DNA of 64,000 nt from CAYIHX01 sp964363305 (GTDB taxonomy: Bacteria > Bdellovibrionota > UBA1018). The position numbers were made by a program, and so were the translations under genes. Position 1 is the stretch's first letter; every line of letters starts with the position of its first letter. Shown piece after piece: positions 18,167 to 25,896 of the stretch. A model generated the notes under the pieces. The model did not search any database, was not told the origin of the DNA, and worked only from the letters and a program-made list of their open reading frames with translations. Location of the stretch: NCBI GenBank assembly GCA_964363305.1, contig CAYIHX010000020.1, positions 1-64,000 of the forward strand, in the 5' to 3' direction.

Positions 18167-18798
18167 GTTTTGAGTCCTCGGAGATGACGACAGATCTCGC
18201 ACCGAGTTCCATCGCAGCCGCGCGCGCTGCAGTGTTCCCGGCCGTAGTAGATGATTCGTAGGTGGAGCGGGTTCCATTCCTTCTGCGGAAAGAGCGCTTT
18301 CAGGTCCCGTTCCGTCTTCACGACGTTTTTTCCATCGGAGAGACCCCAGCGTTTGGCTAGGCGGTGGATGTGCGTATCGACTGGAAAGGCTGGAACTTGA
18401 AACGCCTGCGACATCACTACCGATGCGGTCTTGTGGCCGACGCCGGGAAGCGCTTCGAGTTCTTCGAACGTACGGGGTACCCGGCCCCCGTGTTGGTCCA
18501 CTAGCATCTCGGAGAGTCTGTGAATCGCCTTGGCCTTCTGGGGCGCAAGTCCACAGGTCTTGATCAGCTCGCGGATGTCCTCGACTTTGAGCTGTGCCAT
18601 CTTCTCAGGGGAGTTGGCTTTGGCAAACAGAGCCGGGGTAACGAGATTGACCCGTTTGTCGGTCGTTTGGGCGGAAAGCAGCACGGCGATCAAGAGTGTG
18701 TAGGGGTCGTGGTGGTCGAGCGGAATGGCCGGCGCGGGATAAAGCGCGGCCAGTTGCTGGGCCACATACTTCGCCCGTATCTTCTTGTCGCGGATCAC
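18163..18798 (-). CDS. nth: endonuclease III
   Basis: A 211-residue base-excision-repair glycosylase/AP lyase that removes oxidised pyrimidines. The helix-hairpin-helix is LPGVGHKTA with the catalytic lysine K123, and the catalytic aspartate is D141 (VDTHIHRL). Four C-terminal cysteines (C190, C195, C200, C203) are placed for a [4Fe-4S] cluster, but with spacing x4-x4-x2 in place of the usual x6-x2-x5. The start is GTG at 18798, overlapping the stop of the upstream nuclease gene. Confidence 0.9.
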   Translation of the reverse strand: MIRDKKIRAKYVAQQLAALYPAPAIPLDHHDPYTLLIAVLLSAQTTDKRVNLVTPALFAKANSPEKMAQLKVEDIRELIKTCGLAPQKAKAIHRLSEMLVDQHGGRVPRTFEELEALPGVGHKTASVVMSQAFQVPAFPVDTHIHRLAKRWGLSDGKNVVKTERDLKALFPQKEWNPLHLRIIYYGREHCSARGCDGTRCEICRHLRGLKT

Positions 18799-19511
18799 TC
18801 GACGAAGAAATAGGGCGGGGCCACATCTTTCTTCAAATTGAAGAAAACACGGTCGGCGGCCGGGACTTTATCGAAGGAGCCCGGAGGGTAGACTTCGTGC
18901 GAGCGCAGACTGCCCAGGTAGCGATGAGGAGCGGTACCGCGCATTTGATCACGCCAGATGTAGGGGAGCTCGACAGCCGGGGCTCCGCTGAAGATGCCGC
19001 GTCGATTTTCCGTGTTGGGGCGGACCAGATCAGATTTTTCAAGGCAGCCATCGTCGGGCCAGATGCAGTAGTTGACTGCCAGGCCTTCGGCGAGCATTCG
19101 ATTGTTCAAATTTTCTTTTTCATAGATCACTTCGCCGAGAATGCGGCCGAAATGGTCGCATTTTTCGCCCGAGAGTAAAATTTTCACCGAGGCTCCGAGT
19201 GGGAGAACTTGGCTGAGCCGATCGTGAGCGACGTCACCCCAGTAGCCCTGGGATTTTCCCTGGAAGTGGGTCTCCGCCGTGTCGATGCCCACCATCCGGA
19301 TGCGATAGTCGCCTCCGCGGTACAAAAAGCCAATCGTATCGCCATCGACGATTTTAGAGACTTCCCCAGCGAGGGAGGAGAATTTTTGGAATTGCTCTTT
19401 TCGGCATTCACGTCGGAGTTTCAGTGTCGGGCCGTCGATCGACCACGCCGAAATCGAGAAGGCGAATGCTACGAAGAACACCGACAGACGAGAGAAAGTT
19501 CGAATCCACAT
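18795..19511 (-). CDS. secreted thermonuclease (staphylococcal nuclease family)
   Basis: A 238-residue exported nuclease with a signal peptide (VFFVAFAFSISAWS) and an SNase domain. The active-site pattern is clear: GEVSKIVDGDTI, RIRMVGIDTAET carrying the Arg, Asp and Glu, and DHFGRILGEVIY with the second Arg. These enzymes cut DNA and RNA using calcium. The ATG at 19511 has a G-rich Shine-Dalgarno 8 nt upstream and gives a proper signal peptide. The GTG of nth overlaps its stop, so an intracellular repair enzyme is translationally coupled to a secreted nuclease. Confidence 0.85.
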   Translation of the reverse strand: MWIRTFSRLSVFFVAFAFSISAWSIDGPTLKLRRECRKEQFQKFSSLAGEVSKIVDGDTIGFLYRGGDYRIRMVGIDTAETHFQGKSQGYWGDVAHDRLSQVLPLGASVKILLSGEKCDHFGRILGEVIYEKENLNNRMLAEGLAVNYCIWPDDGCLEKSDLVRPNTENRRGIFSGAPAVELPYIWRDQMRGTAPHRYLGSLRSHEVYPPGSFDKVPAADRVFFNLKKDVAPPYFFVE

Positions 19512-19597
19512 CCTGACACCCCCTATCCCTAGTGGTTGAAGCCTAAACCGAACACTAGAGCTAGGTAAACCTTTTAAAAGGGGGGCAAGGTCGTTTG

Positions 19598-21073
19598 CTA
19601 GAGGTAAGGGGAGAGAAGCCAGGCCAGGCTGTCGCGGAGTCTGCTGAGAAAAGGGCTTTTCTTGTAGAGCGTTACAGTAAATTCTGCACCGCGTTTTTTC
19701 ATGGTTTTGAGGTAGGTGCTCAGGGCCGCGGAGGTGACCCGATCGTAGAGCTCCACGTTGAGTTCGAAGTTCAGACGGAAGCTGCGGGCGTCCCAGTTGC
19801 TTGAGCCCAAGCAGAGCCAATCATCGTCGATGAGGGTGATCTTGGTGTGTTCGAAAGGGGGAGCAATGAGGAACACGCGGACCCCTGAATGGGTAACGGA
19901 TTTTAGAATCCGGCGGCTCGCCCAATCGACTACCGGGGCGTCGGTTTTCAGGGGGACGTAGATCTGCACATCGATTCCGCGCAGCGCGGCCGCCCCGAGT
20001 GCAGCGAGGATGGAGCGGTCAGCAAGGAAGTACGGAGTGACGATATGGATTCGGTGGCGGGCCTGTGAAATGGCGGAAAGCAGGAGCCAGGGGAGGCGAG
20101 TTCGTTCTCGGTCCGGGCCATCGATATAGGCCCGCCCGGCTACGTCGCCCTGTTCTTTGACTGGGGGAAACCAAACGAACTGGTCGAGAACTTCGCGGGT
20201 TGCAAAGTACCAGTCGTCGGCGAAAACCGCCTGGAGGTCGGCCACCAACGGGCCCTTGATGCGAAAATGCACGTCGGCAACCGGGTGTTTCGCGTTTCGT
20301 AAGAGGCGCGAGTTCTCGGTGATATTCATGCCACCGGTGAAGGCGGTCTCACCATCGATGGTGAGAAGCTTTCGGTGGTTGCGCAGATTGACGCCCCGGG
20401 CGCCGGAGAGGAGGCGAGCGGGGAGAAAAACGGCCGTCGGAATTCCCAATTTTCGTAGGGCACGACGGACGGTGAAGAATCCCAGGTCAGCTCCGACTCC
20501 ATCGATCAAGACTCGAACCTCGACACCGCGTTTAACGGCGGAGTCGAGGGCTTCGATGAACTCGCGGCCGGTTTCGTCGAGTTGAAAAATATAGGTCATC
20601 AGACCGACCGATCGAGTGGCTCCCCGGATGGCATGGATCATCTGTGGATAGGCTTCATCACCGCAGAAAAGAGGGGAAACCGCGTTACCGAGCGAGAGCG
20701 GGGATCCGGTAATGCGATCGCCCGCTCGGATGAGGGGAGTCAGTTCGGCAGCGAGTTTGTCCGGTACCGTCTCTGGGTGGGGGGGCATATGGGGATGAGT
20801 TGCCGCGAGGCGCCGCACCTTGAAGCGGCGAAGGCGGACGCGCTGTCGGTAGATGCGGTTGATCCCGATCAGAAGATAGAGCAGCGATCCGATAACGGGG
20901 GAGAGCCAGATGAGCCCGATCCAGCCGGCCGCCGCTCGTGAGTCTTTTTTGTTCATCGCGACGTGGGCCGATAGCAAGACCGCAACGGCGGTGAGCGCGA
21001 GCGCAGCGAGATAGCTGAGGGGCCAGATCTTCGAGACTGAAGAAAGAACCCAGTCGACGATGGGGTCGCTCAT
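19598..21073 (-). CDS. cls: cardiolipin synthase (phospholipase D family)
   Basis: A 491-residue inner-membrane enzyme. It has two N-terminal membrane helices (about 20-38 and 48-70) and two HKD motifs: H233-x-K235-x4-D240 and H409-x-K411-x4-D416, each followed by the family's GG/GSSN sequence. It condenses two phosphatidylglycerols, or PG and PE, into cardiolipin. The length matches bacterial ClsA. It stands alone on the minus strand, with about 50 nt to the gene upstream. Confidence 0.9.
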   Translation of the reverse strand: MSDPIVDWVLSSVSKIWPLSYLAALALTAVAVLLSAHVAMNKKDSRAAAGWIGLIWLSPVIGSLLYLLIGINRIYRQRVRLRRFKVRRLAATHPHMPPHPETVPDKLAAELTPLIRAGDRITGSPLSLGNAVSPLFCGDEAYPQMIHAIRGATRSVGLMTYIFQLDETGREFIEALDSAVKRGVEVRVLIDGVGADLGFFTVRRALRKLGIPTAVFLPARLLSGARGVNLRNHRKLLTIDGETAFTGGMNITENSRLLRNAKHPVADVHFRIKGPLVADLQAVFADDWYFATREVLDQFVWFPPVKEQGDVAGRAYIDGPDRERTRLPWLLLSAISQARHRIHIVTPYFLADRSILAALGAAALRGIDVQIYVPLKTDAPVVDWASRRILKSVTHSGVRVFLIAPPFEHTKITLIDDDWLCLGSSNWDARSFRLNFELNVELYDRVTSAALSTYLKTMKKRGAEFTVTLYKKSPFLSRLRDSLAWLLSPYL

Positions 21074-21124
21074 GAGTCGGGAGATAGCACTGAATGAGGG
21101 TGGGTGGCACCCCTGATTCCCTGT

Positions 21125-21661
21125 TTAGCGGTCGCACATGATGCGGGCTACGAGACAGGAGAGTCCCGCCCCGGTACTGAAGGGGCCGAGTGCGCCGCCC
21201 AGCGTTAGCGCGCTGTTGTTGCAGATAGTCTGAATTTGTCGGCAGGCCCGGGCGGTTGTCCGTGACGCTGCTTGCTGTTCGCGTCGAAGATCGGCAGCTG
21301 CCGCTCGTCTTGCCTGTTCAACGGCTCTGTCGAATCCGAGGGCATGGCACTGAGTAACGAGCATCTGCAATTGATGGGCGGTGGATTCCTCGCCGTCGTG
21401 GGTGAGGGCATAGCTTTCTGAGTAACAGTCACGCTCAGACTGAACGGATGATCGAGAGGGTGTTTCTGCCTCGTTGAGGCATTGCGTATATTCTTGGGAG
21501 CACCGGGCCGCGTCAGCAGAAATCTGGGTCAGGCTCATGCAGGCGCGAAATCCGATGGCGCAATCTTTTCGGGCGGCGCCGAGGGCGGTTTCAGCCTCCT
21601 GCGCGAGTGCAGGAGCGCTGAGTAGGAGAAAAAGAAGGGGAAGTAGGGATTTGGAATTCAC
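21125..21661 (-). CDS. small secreted Cys-rich helical protein, unknown function
   Basis: About 178 residues with a signal peptide (LLPLLFLLLSAPALA) followed by a mostly helical, alanine- and glutamine-rich body with about ten cysteines (for example FRACMSL, CSQEYTQC, ARIMCDR). I do not recognise a family. I chose GTG at 21661 because GAGGTGAG lies 4 nt upstream. A longer ATG start at 21691 has no Shine-Dalgarno and would be nearly leaderless from the promoter just upstream. The even cysteine number suggests disulfides in the periplasm or outside. Confidence 0.65.
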   Translation of the reverse strand: MNSKSLLPLLFLLLSAPALAQEAETALGAARKDCAIGFRACMSLTQISADAARCSQEYTQCLNEAETPSRSSVQSERDCYSESYALTHDGEESTAHQLQMLVTQCHALGFDRAVEQARRAAAADLRREQQAASRTTARACRQIQTICNNSALTLGGALGPFSTGAGLSCLVARIMCDR

Positions 21662-21699
21662 GGGGCTCACCTCAGGGGAGGGGAGTAGCATATCGAACT

Positions 21700-21727
21700 A
21701 TTATAGTCAACAATTGCCTAACCTCAA
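21700..21727 (-). promoter_or_regulatory. sigma-70-like promoter
   Basis: On the minus strand TTGAGG (21727-21722) and a perfect TATAAT (21705-21700) are 16 nt apart, placing the transcript start close to 21692. The -35 box falls within a 14-bp tandem duplication. Confidence 0.55.
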
Positions 21728-21739
21728 TTGCCTAACCTC
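21712..21739. repeat. 14-bp tandem duplication over the promoter
   Basis: AATTGCCTAACCTC occurs twice back to back (21712-21725 and 21726-21739). The copy boundary lies within the -35 element of the promoter for the gene ending at 21125. Confidence 0.8.
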
Positions 21740-21766
21740 AGGCAATACGACGATGGCCCCTAGTAC

Positions 21767-22054
21767 CTAGTCAGCGTTGGCGACGTAGTTCATTTCAGAA
21801 AGGCTACAATCGGTGCTTTTGAGGCCGACGTTCAGCTGCTCCCCGTTGTCTAAGAGAATGCCGTAATAGAGAACGTGGTTCGTTTCGCTATGGAAAAACG
21901 AATCCGCGACCTGAATGGAGGTTACCGAAACCTGATTTTCTTTGGCCGAAAAAAGCCTTGCATGCAGTTTAGCTTCGTCCAGGCACTTGGTGTTAGCCAT
22001 GGCCACGTTGCTTCCTAGAATAACTACACTTAAAGCGAATAAAGAAATTTTCAT
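21767..22054 (-). CDS. small secreted protein, unknown function
   Basis: A 95-residue protein with a clear signal peptide (LFALSVVILGSNVAMA-N). The mature part is about 75 residues with two cysteines (KCLDEAK and TDCSLSE) that may pair. It contains a beta-rich centre (HVLYYGILLDNGEQLNVGL). No family recognised. It has its own intergenic space on both sides and the same orientation as the secreted genes around it. Confidence 0.65.
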   Translation of the reverse strand: MKISLFALSVVILGSNVAMANTKCLDEAKLHARLFSAKENQVSVTSIQVADSFFHSETNHVLYYGILLDNGEQLNVGLKSTDCSLSEMNYVANAD

Positions 22055-22102
22055 GAGATCCCTCGTGAGGTTTTTGTTTTTTTGGGGCCTAGCAGGTCCC
22101 CG

Positions 22103-22969
22103 TTAAAAGCTCAAGCCGATCTGGGCGCCGAGGGTTGGCATGCCGAGACTGCTATAGGCCCCCTCTAAGGCGATCTTGAGGCCGATGAGAGGTACGCGGA
22201 TAATGAAGCCTGATCCGGCGATGAATCCCCAGAAGACTTTTCTCGGCGAGCTGGAAGTCGTGATTACGGTTTGGCCTGCGAAACTGACGCTGCCTTTGTA
22301 TGTGACGATTCCGGTCGAGATATCAAAGCCTGAAAAGAGATAGGGCTCGGCCCAGTTGAGACGCTTGGAGAGCACGACCTGCGGGCTTAACGTGTGGGTC
22401 GCCAGTATGATCGTCGTGCCGGACGAGTCAGCGCCTTGAAGGCCCGGATCCGGCAGAGGCAAGCCGATGCCGGCGTAATCAAAGTACGTATAGTTGTAGC
22501 TGGTGCGGACGGCGAGCGTGGGGCCTTCTTCCGGCGCCCAGAGCAGGAGCTTCAGCGACCCGCCCGCGAAGTACGTCCCCAGATACCAAAGTCCTGAAAT
22601 TCCGACGTCGATGAAGGGGGAGATCGCGTATCCCAGATGCACGCGAGCCGAGGGCAGGACGGACAGGCCGCCCGAGCCCCCGACGGCGGCAGTCAGGTCG
22701 GCGGGCATGTGTAAAAGCAGGGCTTCCAGGCCAAATTCGAAACCCGCACCTCCTCCCGCTTTGAGTGATGCGGCTCCCTGGTAGGGTCGATGGGCGGTCA
22801 GAATGGAGAAGGTCTTCAGCAGCGGGCTTAAGGTGGAATCAGGAATAAGGGCATCCAGGCTTTGCGCCCAGCTGCGCGATGGGGTGGCGCAAGCGACGCC
22901 GATAATGAGAAGAAAGAAGATCCTCACCACTCTATAGTAGGGCAAGCTGCTTTTCTGGACAGTCGGCAC
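22103..22969 (-). CDS. outer-membrane beta-barrel protein, unknown function
   Basis: A 288-residue exported protein with an N-terminal signal region (FFLLIIGVACA, cleavage near SWAQ-S). It shows alternating hydrophobic strands throughout (for example FGLEALLLHM, VHLGYAISPF, LKIALEGAYS) and ends in phenylalanine (QIGLSF), the usual outer-membrane assembly signal. It resembles generic Bdellovibrio-type barrels more than a named porin. Function not recognised. Confidence 0.6.
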   Translation of the reverse strand: MPTVQKSSLPYYRVVRIFFLLIIGVACATPSRSWAQSLDALIPDSTLSPLLKTFSILTAHRPYQGAASLKAGGGAGFEFGLEALLLHMPADLTAAVGGSGGLSVLPSARVHLGYAISPFIDVGISGLWYLGTYFAGGSLKLLLWAPEEGPTLAVRTSYNYTYFDYAGIGLPLPDPGLQGADSSGTTIILATHTLSPQVVLSKRLNWAEPYLFSGFDISTGIVTYKGSVSFAGQTVITTSSSPRKVFWGFIAGSGFIIRVPLIGLKIALEGAYSSLGMPTLGAQIGLSF

Positions 22970-23021
22970 TTGTTGCCTAGGGGGTCTTCAAGAGGGAGTG
23001 ACCAGGCGGGGGTCGGGGAAA

Positions 23022-23597
23022 TCAACGCCCTCCTGTTTCTCGTAGTCCGGCTTTTAGTCTGAGTACGTTGAGGTATGAGTTGGAAGAGAGCAGCCGTGAG
23101 CTGGCGGAGTTTGCTGCAATCATGAGGGAAGTAGTGCGCTCCGAAAGGTTGCCTAGAGCTTCCATCTCTGATTCTTCACACTCAGAAGAGTAAATCCCTC
23201 TTCGGGCGCGCGTGATTATTTCACTCGACATAGCTTCGTCACGTTTGTTCGTCTGGGCGAAAAAATGACTGAGCGGAAGCCTCGCTGAGTCAATTCGATC
23301 AGCAAGAATGTCCAGTGTTTCAATGGTCGCACCATCAAGGATTTTGTTTGCAAGGATTTTGTTTGCTTCGTCTGTGAGAAAGTCGACTTCTTTCTGGAGG
23401 ACGCGATTCTTTTTTTCGTCCGCGCTGATATGGGAGTCCCAATTTCTGAGCGCCTCCGCAGCGGAGGGTGAGCAAACAGTGAATGTTTCACCCTGGAGGG
23501 TGACATCAACCAAAACATTAGCAAAAACTCCCGCGCTGATCGCGAACGCGGCGCCGAGGGTTGCAGAAAGGGTGAGGTAAAAATTCGATGGTTTCAT
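23022..23597 (-). CDS. secreted helical protein, unknown function
   Basis: 191 residues from the ATG at 23597, which opens a signal peptide (MKPSNFYLTLSATLGAAFA). The mature protein has one early cysteine (FTVCSPSAAE) and long helices with lysine- and glutamate-rich stretches (ADEKKNRVLQKEVDFLTDEA), perhaps coiled coil. I do not recognise a family. The upstream extension of the frame is GC-skewed and repetitive, and belongs to the repeat region before the HNH gene. Confidence 0.6.
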   Translation of the reverse strand: MKPSNFYLTLSATLGAAFAISAGVFANVLVDVTLQGETFTVCSPSAAEALRNWDSHISADEKKNRVLQKEVDFLTDEANKILANKILDGATIETLDILADRIDSARLPLSHFFAQTNKRDEAMSSEIITRARRGIYSSECEESEMEALGNLSERTTSLMIAANSASSRLLSSNSYLNVLRLKAGLRETGGR

Positions 23598-23819
23598 ATT
23601 CAGGTCGTCTCCTGCTCCGGCACTAAGCAATGCCTGTGCCGGGGTGAATCCGCGATAAAACCTCACTGGGGAGTGCCTTCGGAGTCGTGAGTGGTGAGGC
23701 TTCAGTCGGCTGACTACTTTCTTACACGATTTGATTTTTTGGGGTCTCGGGAACCCTCGTTGCAGAGGGAGCAAGGCTCGTAGCTCTGGAATGGGGAGCG
23801 GCTCGCGATTCGCGCGCGG

Positions 23820-23857
23820 CGAAACGTACCGAACGCGGGCCGCAGTGCGCCACGCGG
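23820..23857 (-). repeat. GC-rich repeat, upstream copy (minus orientation)
   Basis: Read on the minus strand it begins CCGCGTGGCGCACTGCGGCC. Its first 25 nt match the copy inside the HNH gene at 23 of 25 positions by hand alignment, then diverge. Confidence 0.65.
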
Positions 23858-23936
23858 CGGCGCGGGTGGGGGCGCGGTTGGCGGTGCGCGGCGGGAGTTG
23901 TGACCAGGCGGGAATCGATGTGGCGCGGACGGAGCC

Positions 23937-23994
23937 GAAATGCTCAGCGCGGTCCGTGGGGGCGCGCGGTGACGCAGATCGCGCTGAGCATTTC
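23937..23994. repeat. long inverted repeat (15-bp perfect arms)
   Basis: GAAATGCTCAGCGCG (23937-23951) is exactly complementary to 23980-23994, around a GC-rich 28-nt loop. There is no U-tract directly after it, so it is not a typical terminator. It lies between a secreted-protein gene and the HNH gene. GCTCAGCGC recurs just after the downstream repeat copy. Confidence 0.8.
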
Positions 23995-24206
23995 TCCACG
24001 GCCGAAAATTTTTCTTAACGGATCATTTTTTTATTGACGGTTTACAAGCCGGACGAGGGCCAGAATCCGACATCGCGCCGCGCAGCTGTCCCCAGACGCT
24101 CACACTGCCGTTTTACGGCCTCTGAGCTGGCGCGGAGACTTTTTTGAAGGCCGGCCCTTTTTGGATTCGCTAATCGGCCCGCCAGGTGCCCCGAAAAACA
24201 GGGTGT

Positions 24207-25265
24207 ATGCATGCGCTCATGAATATACAAAAACCCTTGAAACACCTTTCTGATTCCGACTTGCTGACCGAGACGCGGCAGCGCTGCACCGAAGAACGAC
24301 GAATCACGATTCAGATTCTCCACCTGCTGCGCGAGGTCGAGGCGCGCGCCTTGTTCGCGCGCACGCATTCCTCGCTCTTTGATTTCTGCGTGAAAGAGCT
24401 TCGCTTCTCGGAAGATCAAGCACATCGCAGAATTTCGGCCATGCGCCAACTTCGCGACGTCCCCGAGCTCGAGGCACAGGTAGCCACGGGCGAGATCAAG
24501 CTCTCGCAGCTCGCCCAGGTGCGCACCTTCGTGCGGGCGGGGAAGAAAGAAACCGGACGAGCCGTTTCACACGAAGAAGCGCGCGACCTCCTCACGTCGT
24601 TGGTCGGGCGATCGACCCGCGAGACCGAGCGGGTTCTTCTGGAAAGATCTCCGGCCCTGGCCGAACGAAGAAGAACCGAAGAACGCATCCGTGCCGTCGC
24701 GCCGACGCTCTCGGAAGTACGCTTCACGGCGGACGATGAGCTGCTCGCACTGATTCAAGAAGCGAAGAGTCTCGTCGCGCACAGCGCGGATCTGAATCCG
24801 AGCCTGGCCCCGATTCTCAAGAAGGCACTCGCGGTTTGGGTGGGCCAGCTGAAGAAAAAGAAGGGACTGGACGAGGGAGTTTCGCTTCGCGGCACCCATC
24901 CGGGAATTCCACCCGCGGCACCGCGTGGCGCAGTGCGGCCCGCGCTGAGTTCTCCGGCACCGAGTTCGGCGACGACTTCCGCGCCCCGCTCGGAGCTTTC
25001 TTCAAAACCGAGCGCCCCGTTGACCTCGAACACCCCACCGGCCCCAAAAACGCGCTACATCCCCGCGCCGCTTCGGCGCCTGGTCTATGCGCGGGCCCGG
25101 GGGCAGTGCGAGTTCGGCCGGCCCGGCGCGCGGTGCGAATCCCGGCACGCGCTCGAGGTTCATCACCTCACGCCGTTCGCGCGCGGGGGCCCGCACACGG
25201 CGGAAAACCTCGTCCTCACCTGTCGCATTCATAACGCTGCCGAGGGGCGCTGGGAGTTCGGTTGA
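24207..25265 (+). CDS. HNH endonuclease of the multi-copy 13E12-like type
   Basis: About 352 residues. A helical N-terminal domain (LSDSDLLTETRQ, TIQILHLLREVE, HRRISAMRQLRDVPELE) is followed by a low-complexity alanine/proline/serine linker and a C-terminal HNH domain. The HNH core is GQCEFG, EVHHLTPFARGG, HTAENLVLTCRIHN, with zinc-binding cysteines and the catalytic histidine pair. Similar genes occur in many copies in some Bdellovibrionota genomes and recall DUF222/13E12 HNH genes of actinobacteria. The start is uncertain: ATG 24207 has AGGG close upstream, and ATG 24219 fits the family N-terminus. The linker includes a GC-rich repeat also found on both flanks. Confidence 0.75.
   Translation: MHALMNIQKPLKHLSDSDLLTETRQRCTEERRITIQILHLLREVEARALFARTHSSLFDFCVKELRFSEDQAHRRISAMRQLRDVPELEAQVATGEIKLSQLAQVRTFVRAGKKETGRAVSHEEARDLLTSLVGRSTRETERVLLERSPALAERRRTEERIRAVAPTLSEVRFTADDELLALIQEAKSLVAHSADLNPSLAPILKKALAVWVGQLKKKKGLDEGVSLRGTHPGIPPAAPRGAVRPALSSPAPSSATTSAPRSELSSKPSAPLTSNTPPAPKTRYIPAPLRRLVYARARGQCEFGRPGARCESRHALEVHHLTPFARGGPHTAENLVLTCRIHNAAEGRWEFG
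24921..24958 (+). repeat. GC-rich repeat, copy inside the HNH linker
   Basis: A 38-nt unit starting CCGCGTGGCGCAGTGCGGCC inside the linker-coding part of the HNH gene. It aligns with 25286-25323 at 31 of 38 positions, and all seven differences are transitions. Confidence 0.7.
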
Positions 25266-25599
25266 GCCGCGCTCCACCTGCGACGCCGCGTGACGCAGTG
25301 TGGTTCGCACCGAGTTTTCCGGCTCAGCGCTTGGAACGCGTGCCGCGCGCCCCCGTCCGGGCGAGCTGCTCACCCGTTCCAGGGCTGGGACCCTTGTTGC
25401 ACCCCTCTGCTCAGCACCGATGGCTGCGGCGACCCTTTTTCGTGATCAGCGCTTTGACAGAGGGTTGAAATATTTCAGGGTGCAAAAGGCACCGGGTCCT
25501 CAGCTCTCTTATAAGGGCGTTTAGGTAGGATGGGAGTTGGCACTCCTCTTGCTCTGTGTTGGAGCGCGCGCTCACTAGGAGCGCGACTTGAAAGGTATT
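25266..25599. other. gene-free stretch after the HNH gene
   Basis: It holds the downstream GC-rich repeat copy (25286-25323) and then about 270 nt in which I see no gene or RNA. The Shine-Dalgarno and start of the next small gene lie at its end. Confidence 0.5.
25286..25323 (+). repeat. GC-rich repeat, downstream copy
   Basis: Starts CCGCGTGACGCAGTGTGGTT, 21 nt after the HNH stop. It matches the internal copy with seven transitions in 38 nt. Confidence 0.7.
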
Positions 25600-25896
25600 A
25601 TGGCAAAGGTTATTTCTCTGGGAGCGGCTCTTAAAAAGAAAAATATTCAGTCGGGCGAGCCGGAATATCGGGCGAAGATCGATTCGATGGACAAGTTCGA
25701 GCTTCTTGAGGAGATGATTCGGTTTCAGGAGGAACGCTCCCAAGTCGGAGAGCTTTCGGTTTCGATGATGGTCCGCGGCCGTCACCTTTTCAAAGCGCTC
25801 GAGGAGAGCGCGGAGACTCGGGAGCTGGGCCTTTTGACTCGGTCCTACCGTCGGCATTTGGAGTATGAGCTGGAAGAAAAGCTTAAAAGCCGCTGA
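25600..25896 (+). CDS. small cytoplasmic helical protein, unknown function
   Basis: A 98-residue, highly charged, mostly helical protein with no signal peptide (MAKVISLGAALKKKN...). Glutamate- and arginine-rich helices (FELLEEMIRFQEER, YELEEKLKSR) suggest a coiled coil or a protein-binding adapter. The ATG at 25600 has AAAGG 5 nt upstream and is preferred to an earlier TTG. Its 3' end overlaps the convergent M16-like gene by 14 nt. No family recognised. Confidence 0.65.
   Translation: MAKVISLGAALKKKNIQSGEPEYRAKIDSMDKFELLEEMIRFQEERSQVGELSVSMMVRGRHLFKALEESAETRELGLLTRSYRRHLEYELEEKLKSR

Larger units (their letters stand above)
23598..24206. other. gene-poor repeat-bearing flank of the HNH gene
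   Basis: About 600 nt without a credible gene. It holds a GC-rich repeat copy (23820-23857), a long hairpin (23937-23994), and GC-rich sequence with CGCG-rich runs unlike its neighbours. The open frames that cross it have no recognisable domain. Confidence 0.6.

Noticed and set aside
23731..24018. 95-residue plus-strand frame in the repeat region
   Set aside because: Its RAAVRHAAAR-like peptide comes from the GC-rich repeat and recurs antisense to the HNH gene. It is a repeat artefact.
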